This document shows, one piece after another, positions 1 through 12,100 of a stretch of 64,000 bases of DNA (the first letter of the stretch is position 1; the number at the start of each line of letters is the position of its first letter). The translations under genes and the position numbers were made by a program. Source of the stretch: Allacma fusca (lineage: Eukaryota > Arthropoda > Collembola > Symphypleona > Sminthuridae); contig OX359249.1 in assembly GCA_947179485.1 (NCBI GenBank), positions 41,960,250 through 42,024,249 of the forward strand, in the 5' to 3' direction. The notes beneath the pieces are model-generated. The model worked only from the letters and a program-made list of their open reading frames with translations. It was not told the DNA's origin and did not search any database.

Positions 1-1358
1 TATGATTTTCCTGGCTGCTGGTTATTTGATGACATTGTAATTAGGAGGAATTTCCAGGCTGAAACTCAATATTATGGAGGGTCTCAAAAGGTGCTTAATG
101 AGGCGGGCTCACAAGCAATATTTGTGCTTGGCACAGCAATTTAGCCAAAAGAGGATTTCCCTGCTTCTCCCTCCTGCCCATGGTGCTTAATCATTAAAAA
201 ATTACCGAAACGGTGTAATTAACGGAGTAATTATTGTCATTTGACTTGCTTCACAGTATATTTGACACGGTATTTCATTGCGTTGGCTGGTACTCTCTTT
301 TTCCCGCTCCCCAGAACTCTACTCCTGGCTCTCTTTACATACAAAAGCTTCTCCATTGCTTTTATCTCGGCACTCGTCTGCAAAGAGCCTCCACTAGCAA
401 GCAGTAAAGGGAATCATGATTACTCATCAAATTACTCCGAGTTGCTGGCGTGGGTAGAATGGGAGGCTGGAACTTGGAAAAAAAGTAAATGAATGAGCTG
501 ATGTAATTTATACGTTGGAATCAGAATAAAATTCAATTTAATTTTCAAAGGAAAATAATATAAAAAGAGTACGATTTTGAGGAATTCCTATAGGCATGTG
601 TAAGTCGTCTCATCAATAACATAAAGTGATCAAAGGGAATAGGATGATTGGATTTTTTTTCCCCACGTTTCTCTACACCACCCCCCCCCCGCCCCCTCGT
701 CAGGGGACGCCACGCAGTAGGTAGGATCTTGGATGAATAGACAGAGGAAGAGACAGGCCGATGAGAGCAGGATGAGGAAAATAACAAACAGAATCGAGGT
801 CTGAGCAGGGAGTCATGTGATTGATCAGGATGGGTGCATATATTGTCAACTTGTTATCTATAAGTGACACAAGGGAAATAAAATAAAAAAAGAATCAGAA
901 AAGAATTTTTCAAGCATTAAAAATTGAAATGCTTCCAGGAAGAGAATTTTATTTGTCGGTTCGATGAAATCGCTAAAATTGAGCCTTTCACGCCAATGGC
1001 AATGTGGCAAAGGAGCACCCTCAAAAAATTCCTTTTGATTTGAATTTAGTCATGTACGTCGGAGAAACCCACACGGACCACATAACCAGCAATATCCCTC
1101 CTGTTGAAAACGACAACGCCTTCCCTAAAACAATGTTTCCTTTCACTAGCCCTATACAATTCTAGATACATGCTACATTTCAAAAGGAAATAAATCAGGC
1201 AAACGGAATAAAAAAAGGGGAGAGAAAAGTCTACGCTGGGAAAAATGAAGGGAAGAAAAACAGTCTTCTTCTTTCCGAAGGTTTTCACTTTTTTTTCCTC
1301 TCTTCTCTCTCTCTCTCTCTCTCTTCTCACTGCCTTTTCTCTCTCTCTCTTCATACTG

Positions 1359-1394
<36 letters not shown>

Positions 1395-1752
1395 ACAGTT
1401 TCCCCTCTGAAAATGGTATGAACGGCTTGAGGAGAAAAATAGGGATTATTTGAGGTTCGTTATAGAGGATAAAAACTTTTCTTTCAGACAATTTGATTAG
1501 CTTAATCCAAAAGTTAGCTAAAAGCGGGTTCGTTACCCCTAACAATGTTCGTCGATGGTGGAGAGTTTCCCGACGAGATGATCGAGATGATAAAGAGTGT
1601 GGTCAGTGTAAAATAATAGGATTTATCACTCCTTACATATGTTTGACTTTCACATCGCAAGAGGTGCTCTGGGTCCAAGTCTTAGAATAAGTTCCACTTG
1701 GGAAGGAAACTTGTGACCATGATGTTTAATCTGGAATTTGTTTTATCTACAG
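1..1752. other. Non-coding, upstream of first traced teneurin exon
   Basis: Probably a teneurin intron, since the next exon begins with a split codon. It holds a poly-C tract near 681, the CT cluster and no exon I could identify. Confidence 0.6.
1301..1392. repeat. CT microsatellite cluster
   Basis: Several CT runs broken by short interruptions (1301-1325, 1338-1350, 1362-1391), upstream of the first traced teneurin exon. Confidence 0.95.
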
Positions 1753-2193
1753 GATCAGGAGTGGGGTATGGTGGGCCCAGCTACCACTTAGGGTCAGGTG
1801 ACGGCCTGGAGATTCTCAACTACCGTGACAGACATCGAAGTGGTTCGGACGGGGATGGAGAAGATGATTCACCACCAACGCAACGCCACGGTCTACCAAT
1901 GATTCCTCAGTCTGTGCAAAATATCCCTCCTCACTTGAATTGTCAGTCGCTGAGGAGAAGTCGATCCCGACCTTCTCCCAGTTCATCGGCATTAGGTGTC
2001 ACCGGAGGTCATTACCAAACCCCCGGTGGAATCAGTAGTAAGTCACTGATTCAGGAAAACCCGTACCAGCAACCTTACCTGGGTCGGAGTGCAGGTCTAA
2101 GTGATAGTCCCACGTCGGACAATGCCTCTGATGCCACTTTAACTGATTCTGAGCTTCCCATTTCAAATCAAAATGCCTTGCCTCTCCAAAATG
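1753..2193 (+). CDS. Ten-m: Teneurin exon 1 traced: cytoplasmic region
   Basis: The acceptor TTATCTACAG precedes it and the donor G/GTTAGT follows. It enters and leaves in phase 1. The product is Ser/Pro/Gly-rich and disordered, ending [11 protein letters not shown], typical of teneurin cytoplasmic tails. Entry in phase 1 with no suitable Met shows that at least one more 5' exon exists. Confidence 0.8.
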
Positions 2194-5100
2194 GTTAGTT
2201 TGATTTTAAATCAGTTTTTTTTTTTCAAAAAACAACATGAAATCCCACACGGTCTTTATGAAGCTCGTAAAATAGATATACGTAACACTCAACAGGACTA
2301 CCCTCCAAACGCATTACGTCTAAATGTTATTACAGATAGACATGCAATATGCTTATTGGTAGTGTTAGTTTTAGTTACTTGTTTTTTAGTTCAGAGAATT
2401 TATTTAGATGTACTAAATCTTTTACAAGAAAATTTATTCAATTACAAGCCAAAGTTTTTGGAAGGATATATTTTTTTTTAACTTTACGTGTATGAATTGA
2501 AAATGAAAGAACTTTCGAGATATATTTACGGTGCATGTTCAATAAATGCTAACCTTCCGTTTCATTAAGTTTAGAAATTGAGGAGGAATATTTCCCTAGC
2601 GTTCCATTAATATTGAGCCACGTGGAATTACTGCATGTGTGTGCATATGATTGTGTTCAGTTTGGAAAGTGGGGAATTTGAAAAATTGTTCCGGCAGCTC
2701 GAGCATGAACACGGAAGAATATATTCGAGGAATTAATGATTTATCGGTGACACTGATTCATGTGTAATATAAATCCCACTTTGAGAGCTGACTTTGCCTA
2801 TTAGTGAGGTCTTTCATCCTGTGTTTGGACGGAAGCTCTCAAGAGTGGGAAGGTGTTGAAGGCGGACTGGAAAAAATGTTGAAATTGTAGTCTTGAATGT
2901 TGTTATTGTTTACATACGTAGGTGGATTATTAATGGGTGGAAACCTGGACTTCTCGACGGCGTCGGGTAAATTGAATAGTCTGAAAAGGAATATCAATTC
3001 CAATGGAAAGAGCACGACGGGAATCGGGCTGGTCAATCATACTCATAGTGGTAACCATGATAACCTAATCGATCAGTTTGTGATGCACACTTCCGGAGGA
3101 AAAATATATATTCCTCAAGGTAAGTCCTTACAGAAAGGCTCCTTCTTAATCCTCCCTCCGCCCCCGAAAGAGCAATAATCATATTTCCTTTGTCATAACG
3201 ATTAGTCTCATGCACCATCCGCTGGAACACAATGTAGAGCATATCCGGAACTACATATATACTTATTGTAGATACACTGGAGCACTAAAGTCATACACTA
3301 GCTTGAGACCAGTCACACAAATTCAATACAGATTCAGTACTTTATCTTTAGCCCAGCCATCACAATCGTTTTTCCACTACATTAACATACCCGCCCACAT
3401 CTAACTACTCCACTCCCAATCTCCAGAGAAGCCTCGAATTAATGACCAGGAGAAGAAAGCCCACTCACGAGAAGGAATTAAGGGTAAAAATTATAAGCAT
3501 GCACAAATTGCAGTACGAACCATTCCGACAATCAGAACAGAACCTTTTGATTGGAACAAGACTCAGGGAAATGTTCACGAGCAAATGTGCCCTTGATCTC
3601 TGGCAAGTATTTAGAGTTGCCATAATAACAGAGAAAGCTACTACTTCAATTTGGATCCCCGTTACTACATTAATTCTTGAGCAGACTGGGAAAGTATACA
3701 GAAACATTTTTTTTCTGCCTTTGGCCAATCTCCACTGTTGAGAACCAAGAGCATTTTTTATGATCGAGTCATGTCCCTTTATTAATGCATGAGCGAGAGT
3801 CACAAGGAGAAACTGTTCTTCCTCCCACTACATATTACGCAACTCTTACCTTTTAACCGTAAATAGGAGTTTGCCCTTACAAATTTTTCTCTTACATAAC
3901 CCTTAATGCTTGTAGGTTCCCACACGTGCACATATAGTTACATACCCATACACAAAATATCTCCATATACTCTGCCCATGTGTACTTTCATATATTATCT
4001 ACAAGGCAGGAAGCCAAGTAGCAACTTACAAAGCACTAAACCATACTTTCCTTAATTTGATCCCAGATACACCAAAAAATTCAACGTCTGACTACAAAAC
4101 CAGTCCAAGCAGCAGTCCTACCAAAAAGATATCCGGCAGGTAAAGTATTGCACGTGGTTTCTATTTACGCAAGTTATACTTTTATTGTGTATCTAAAACT
4201 TAGGATAACGTCCATTCTACGAGGAAACTTCATCAACAGAGTCATAACATTGTGTGTGTTGGGGTAAGAAGCAAAACTGAACTGTGCAAGGATCGGGCAA
4301 AGAAGTCTTAAAAATATTAAAGTTTTGAGGAAACACAAGAGAATAGAGCAAGATGCTAGAAAGTGCTCCGTAAATATTTTGTAAATTTAATATTATCATA
4401 ATAATCATTATTATTACATTTATTACGTAAACTTTCCCCATTGTTCCTTGTGGAACTTGCACAGTGTGGGGTTTTTGCTTCTTAGCATGCGGTATCTAAC
4501 CCAAGTTGTTTACATCTATCCGGAACTCAGACTTGCTTCTCCTTACGTCTTTGGATTTTATGGTCACTTCATTAATTTGAGCCGTGGTCAGACCCCCGCG
4601 TCAATCTTGTTAAAAACATGTCGGGGGTTTATGTGGTGGAAACCGCGGGAAATTAAGATTTTCTTTCTGCCCAACTTGAGTGAAGCAGTTAGTTGTCTAG
4701 TACAAGTAGTTGACTCTAAGAGACTCGTAGTGAAAGTTTTATGGGGGTTTGGAAGAGCAGTCTATCTTCCACAGAAGGCTGTAATGGAGAAGCAATTTTT
4801 AGCGGATATTTGTAACTGACGTTAAGAATCCTTGCCCAAAATATATTCCAAGATTGGAAACAATTCCACGACGTTTGCAAAATTTCTGGTTCGGAATAAT
4901 TTATTTCCCCCAATATTTTTTTAGGTCAGTGAAAAAGGTATCTGATTCAATTACTTACCATTACGGGGTTTTATCTATACTTACAGCTTACTGTATAAAG
5001 ATGCCACCAATATGGGAACCTTACGTGATGGTCGTTCCATTTCCAAGTCTGATGATGATGATTTTATGTACAAAGTCAAGAGATTCTGCTGCACCTGCAA

Positions 5101-6077
5101 TAAATCGTTGGCAATTGTTCTTATTTTCCTTCTCTGCCTCTCCTTCGTAGTCAATATTCTATTCGGTGAGTTACTCTCCTTCATTGTAAGTAATGTCTGT
5201 GTGACTGAACGTATATGTAGGTTTCCGCTCAGGAATTTTTCGCAGGCCTCTCTCTCTCTCTCTCTCTCTCCTCCTCATGTCATATTTCTTGATCCTGTGG
5301 CAATGCATGTCCATGATGTAGCATGTGATTCCCAAGGATCATGTGAATGTAGATATATCTCAGGCCATGTTCCTCTCTCCGGAGCTGGAGAGAGAAAGCT
5401 AATGCATTCCATATTATGCATTCGTGACACAATGTCAAAAAGTCAACGTAATTTTACTATCTTCATGCACACACACACGCTCTCAAAATCCTACAACAAA
5501 AATGAATGATTTTTATGCACCAGGAGTTGGAAGAGATAGGCTTCTTTTATTTCTTTTGTGCACCCAAGTTGAAATGAGACATTTCTAAAGGATCCAAATA
5601 TCTTTGCTCTTCTTCTCCTCCGCCCGACAGGGAAAATGCGGGAGAGTTCAACTGTAACGGGGAAAAGACTGGAGGAAAAAAAAAAGAAGTAAAGAACAAA
5701 AAGTATAATCGCTCTTTTCAAATGTGAACAGTCAACAATTCGCTTGATTCACCCAAAAAATAAAAGCGGCTCTCTTCTGAGATAGCTTCCTACGCCCATA
5801 AAAAAGAACCGCGCAACGTACCTATATAAGAAAATAACGGAGACAGAAAGTTAGCTTTTTTAACAAAAAAAGGATTAAATTTCTTCCATACTTTACTTTA
5901 ATCCTCTCATTTTTAAATCGTTCTTATCTCCTTTATTATTTTCTCTCTCACACAGGAGAAATTTACTAAAAATTATACACTGCGGCTTTTCTAAATGGTC
6001 TTATAACTTGAGAGTATTATTTTCCTACAACAACAATACCACCGGACTCCCACTCGGCCTCCTTTCTCTTTTCACTT

Positions 6078-6108
<31 letters not shown>

Positions 6109-9100
6109 CTACAAATAATAAAGAAGGTGTGTATGATTTCCGCCAAGATATGACTTTCGAAAGGGAGCTAAGATACTAGACGATTTTAGATGTTTACCCT
6201 CTCACAAGTCGCATGCCCGCGGACTGGAATTTTCTCCCAGAATATGTTCCACTTCACACAACTCCGCCAAACTAAACAATACTTCTAAGCTTTACTTTTC
6301 TCCACCGGATAAAAAGTTAAGGATTAAAGCTCCTACTAGTAAAGCAAGCAAATTTTTTCGATTAACCAAGTCCTCACTTCCAAGATAGGCACGTAGCTAG
6401 TGAACGTAAGTGTAATAAAAAGTAAAGTCATTAAACCTTGCCGCTTGTAGTTTTTCCTATGGACTCATAAACAATACTATATAATTTGGAAGGAAAGTGG
6501 AAACTTCTCATGTGAGCAAAATGAGGCATGGGAATAGTAGAATTCTTTGAATTATTCAATCAGTGAAGTTATAATTGAACCTTTCACGTCATTTTCCCCT
6601 AACTTACTTATTTATATGTATAAGTATATCTATACATACACATAATGTGTTTGCAACGAGCAGAACCTACAGTAATGTAAACCTGGTGAAATTCACCTAG
6701 ATGTTTTAGCATTGGCTACACATGCTTCTATGCCAACATGAGTTACGAGCTGTGCGTATATAAATATTATTTAGGTCCCAGTTAGATATGTGTACGTACC
6801 GTATGCACATGTACAGATCGTAATGGAAAGGTCGATGTTCGACTATCCTTATAAGGGATAAATATGATACCAACAGAAGCTACGTTTGTATGAATATCAA
6901 CACTCGTAGCAGGCTTACAGTATTTTCCCACGTTGAAGGCAAGGCTACAAAGACTCCAGCCACTCTTTTACCTTTAATCATTCAAGTGTGTATACATGCA
7001 TTCTGCATGTAACTGACGGCAGTAACACCCACGCTCGGGCATATGCGAATTTCAGCCAAGAAGGTGGTCGCTTTAATGTTTTATTCCTTGACTGGGGAGG
7101 GAAACTTTTTTATGCTCAAATCAATTATTTGGTTTCCCTTAGGTTTAACTTTTTCTTCCACCTAATTCCATCCATATACATGTACAAGCTGGAGAACCAC
7201 TCAAGTAATAATTATTCACGAGTACTTGTGCGAGAAAGAACCGACAAACCAACCAGGGTCTGTACGCAATTTCCAAATTACCATTTTTGTCCTTCGCATT
7301 TCCTGTAAGAGCTTTTATCATTCCTGGCTCTGGAGCTGCTCTCCAAAGCCTGAGCCCTCCTTCCAAAGCTTTTTCTCAAAGGTGACAAGATCCTGTCCGT
7401 GCACGTGCTTTCTCTCCAGACCCCATGTAGTAATTATTGCCACATTATAATGCCCACTATGACGATGAGGCTCATTGGGGAGCTTTACACAAAATATACA
7501 TAAGCTCAAAATTTCGCAAGTTAGCATGTGAAATAGTAATAGTGTAAGCCAATGGTATGTATTTAATGGTAACTATTTTCATTCGTAAATACGTCGTACA
7601 GTGTATGTATATTGGCACTTGTGGGAAATTTCTTGCATGATTTCACGTACGTATGATGTAATAATTAATCATTGGTTTCCTATTTCTTGTGCCACAGTAA
7701 TAGGTGCAATACCGTGGGAGAGAGACAGTGCCAAATGTTGTGTACAAGGGGGTGATCGGATCGATGACAACCGAGACTTGAGACAATCATCGACAACGAT
7801 TGGCAATGGGACGTATGGTAGACGACTTGATAAATCAACATCTTCCGCTGGAGGTTCGTGCTCTATTCCTCCCTTTTTTTTATTAAACAGACCTATCTAA
7901 AATATGCATCTTATTTCCATCAAATACCATCATGGATTTTATATTCAGCTATTAGAGTACTACTTTTAGGTTATACCTTATGGTGAATTTAATATGAAGC
8001 TCCCTCGTAACCTTTGCATTGTAGAGTATTTTATTTTTGAAACTGCAGTGGGCACTTGATTTGGTACAGTAAATGATACTAAAAGTGTATGGTCTTTATT
8101 TTGATGGTGGTGTAAAGTTTTACTTCTTTTGCATGAAATTAGTTTTGATTTTTGTTTGTTTTTTTTTTTTTGCGGGACTAATTGGCTCTAAAGTTGACAC
8201 TAAAATGCATGTGGGTAGACAGTAGAGAAAGTTGAGACTAAGATGCTAGTTTTAATAAATGAGTGCATTTGATAAATGGGTGTATGTAAAACTGTATGTA
8301 GTTGTAGAGTTGGCAGTAGATGAGAAGAGTTTAGAGAGGGGAAGTACAAATTTGCATGTAGCCTCTACTTCGACTGGGTCTGGTGGGAGAAATCGGTTGC
8401 GACGTAATGTGATGGCGGTAGTCAAGAATGACGGTGGAAGTAGAGCCGAGACGGAAGATTTACATTTGCATGCTGCTCAGACTGGCGTAAATGAAATGGT
8501 AACTACGTCAACTGAACCTATTACGGAAGGAATAGAGGAAGTGGAGGAATATTCCGAACAGAATTCTCCAGACTCTTACCACACACTTAGTCGTGGGCAA
8601 AATGGAAGAGATTTCCATAAGATAAGTGAGACGGGAGGAATGGATTTGAGGAGAACGGTGGTGAACGACGCAGATGACGATGCAAAACCAACACTGTCGA
8701 TTTCAAAGACGAACCTACGGCCAGAGGAGGAAATGGCTGATGACTCAACTCGTAGAAATATTTTCGATCATCTAATTGAAGTGGTAAGCCAGAAGCGAGA
8801 GCCAGAGCGAAATACGTCTTCGACGGAGCCGGTAATGAATGTCGAGGAAACCGCAAGGAAATCGTGGATGAGGACTGGCAGCCGTGCAAGTAGCAATACT
8901 CCACAAGTAGATACTAACTCTGAGTCTAGCTCCGAACACACTAGTTCAGGCGGACTGTCATCCGAGCAGACGACAACTGTGTACACTGAGCCGTACATAA
9001 CCCACGGAGTGCTAGACACTGAGTTCAACCCTCCTCAACAAGAGGAACAGACGGTTGAAGAAACGTCTATAAATAATATGGCAGTTGTGAGGACTGTTAC

Positions 9101-12100
9101 TTCCGAAGACTATAACGTGTTTTCTTTCACCCCTCCTCCTCCTCCTCACAGCATTGACCCGATTGATGAAGTTGATGAAAGACTCATGAATGTCGAGATG
9201 TCTTCAACGGAGGAACCAACAGCTGGAGATGTTCATGAGCTGACTCAAGCAGACGACTCTTTAGTTGAACGACCGTTCGTGCAAGAGAACTCAAACAATC
9301 CGTTGAACCAAGTCTACTCCTATTCGTATGAGCCCCGACGACCTTCATCCTACCAGCGAACGGATGATATGACTGTCCAAAGAAAATTCACGGTTGTCAG
9401 CAACAACAACAACAATCCACCACAGGGTTCGGGTTCCAATCAGAAAAATATTCGGGAGCTCAATTACCAGCAAGTCTTAGATGAGGGTACGCCCTTCTCC
9501 TTTGTGCCGACAGTCTTAGGGAAAACGATCCCAGGTCTTGTTTTCCCGGGTAGTAGGAAGAGTCTCAATGATAGGATTATAGAGCCGGCGAGGGAAATTA
9601 TAAAGGACAGAAAGAACTCGGAGAGTCAAAGGGAAACCCCTACTGACAGTAGCCTTTCTTTGCCCGTCAATAATTATGCGGCTGCTGGTGAAAACCCAGC
9701 TGACTTCGACTCAGCCCAGAATAAAGGGAAAGCTGAGGATTCTAAACCGCGTATTTCAATTTCCTATGATCATCCTCAGTTACTCACGGGGAGGAAGGAG
9801 GAAGAGACTCCGGTGGAAATTGTTTCCATTCAACTTGATCATCACATGGGGTATGATGGGCCCCACTCCCTACTACCTACCCAGGTTTCGGGCTCTGGTA
9901 GAAAAGTTTTTTCTACAGATGAATTACAATTATCTCCCAGTGAATACGACGAGAACAACGTCATTAAAGCTCAACTAGGAAAGAATGAGTACATACATCA
10001 TGGCCGTGCTTCCTCCAGCGATAGTAATACAAGTCCGTCGCTCCTCGAGAATAATCAAATAGATGATGATGGACTGCGTTCTCGTCTGAGACAAACTCCC
10101 GATTCCTTTCATCAGCACGCAGCAGAAGGGCATTTGAGGAGAGATGGGGGAAACCCACAGGATTTTTCCCTTCAGTATTTTCAACATTATTTCCATTTCC
10201 CAGCGAGGAACCTTAGTAATAGCAATCATACTAATAATAAACCTTTCCGTGGGAATCACACAAATAATAATGTATTAAGTATCTCCGCATCAACAGAATT
10301 AGCACCTCAACCTCCATTCATCGCTCCAGTTTCCCAAACCAATCTCGTCTTGCACACCACCTCCAGCCCCACCACTACCATTATCTCCCCAATCTCGACT
10401 AACTCCAGACCATCCACGACCGCCACTCAGTCCAACTGGGGAGGGGTGTGCGAGTGCTTCTGTCCCTGCATGGATGACTACAGTAGCAAGGAAGATTACG
10501 GAGAGAGCAGCTCTCTAATCCCGTCTGTTGACACCCCCCTAACAATGACGAGTGATTTCCCCCAGAAGGATGTTTCCGAGGGATCTGGGTCAGGGGACAG
10601 ACCCGAAGACGAGGAATTTATTGTGATTAGTACGACGGAAGGGAAAGGATTGGATGACAATAAGTCAAACTTTGAACAAGTCACCGATGAATGGCTTGAA
10701 TTTTCTGGTTCAGGCTCTGGTTTAGAGGCTGGACGAAATGATGAAAGTTTTACCATTCCAGTCACTGATTCTAATTCGAATGCGTTGAGGACGGAGGAAA
10801 ATCAATACTATTCTTCTCCGTTGACTAGGGAAACAATTACAATGCGATACGAGTGGCAAGACAATAATAGTGTTTCCGAAGAAATTCCTAGCCCGGGGTT
10901 AGATACTGCAGCAACTGAGAAACCAATTGTGAGCCGCCCGTCTTCCCTGCCCAATATGGTTGATGAGTTCACTCCGAGCTCTAGGGATTCTTCCTTGTAT
11001 AATCTTCCGAACGAGGACGAGGAGGAGGAAGGAGACGAAGACTACTATGATGACAATGAAACTATGAGGCCCATTGTGCAAGTTAGTACAATGGCCGAAA
11101 TGAGGTCGACTCAAGGAGATGACTACAACCGTGAAAACTCGTTAGCTGGTAACCCTAATGGAATCCGAAGAGAAGAAACGACGACGGAGGAGCCAGATGA
11201 AATTTTTCAATGGGTTCAGTGTAGTTGCTCGCAAGCAGTCGGTAAAAATTATTACGAGAAAGAAAAAGTGGATCCAGGTGAGTTCTTGTCGACTGGTTAC
11301 CACCAACTCTTGTCTTTGTCCCCTCCTTCTGCTACTACAGCAAATATATTTTCTCAACTGCAACAACTCTTCTTGTTTTTGTGTCATCCCCTGTAAAATA
11401 CAGCATCTCCAATTCCATTGTGAGTTGAGAGCCGTAACGTAAAAACAATATGCCTCGCAATCGCAACTTCCAGCAGCCCGACTCTGTGACCAGCGTCTTC
11501 ATTTTTTTATCGTTATACGTCTCCTATTTACATATCTATGTATGTGTCTGCTCTACTACAGTACTACCACAGTGTCAGATGTAGCGTCTGGTTTACAATG
11601 ACTCTGGTCTTTACCAGAGTGAAATTCTCATCTGGGGAGAAGATTCCGCGGAAATTCATTGCGATAGATAATGATACTTGCGTTATCTTGGAAGTCGTTT
11701 TTCTGCAAGCACCGCCATTCCAACCATGTTGTTACCAAGCATAACTGACTAACAAACAAAATCTTGCTTAATTTACGCGAATATTAATCCTCGCTTTTTG
11801 TTCTTGCTTTGTACTTAGCAAAAACCGTAAGGCTATCTCGACTATTTTCTCTGCAAAAACATTGCATGTCATCTAACTACAAAAGCATAGTGTATAAATT
11901 GTCTGCAAAAACGTACGATGTAAAACGGGAAATTTCAGCAATGATAGAGCATGTAAACTGTCTGGGAAAACTTAGCATGTGAATTGTCCGCAAAAAGCAT
12001 TATATAAAATGTCCGTAAAAGCATTGTGTAGAAAAACATTATGTGAAATGTGTGTTTTCCTCCGGGTCTAAAAATAACGCTAAAATCCCTTTAGATTTGC

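Larger units (their letters stand above)
2194..4986. other. Teneurin introns 1 to 4
   Basis: Introns 2194-2921, 3120-3426, 3484-4066 and 4140-4986 separate the cytoplasmic exons. Beyond the exons listed I see nothing with coding or repeat signal. Confidence 0.7.
5166..7697. other. Teneurin intron 5 (2.5 kb)
   Basis: Separates the membrane exon from the ectodomain. Two CT microsatellites; no other feature recognised. Confidence 0.75.

Noticed and set aside
241-492. Open frame of 83 codons near the window start
   Set aside because: Plain hydrophobic translation, no family motif, no splice fit with teneurin exon 1.
1046-1396. Minus-strand frame with RERERE runs
   Set aside because: The repeats are the direct product of translating the CT microsatellite.
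8154-8171. T tract as the pyrimidine tract of teneurin exon 7
   Set aside because: In-frame stops between it and 8258 rule out an exon starting there.
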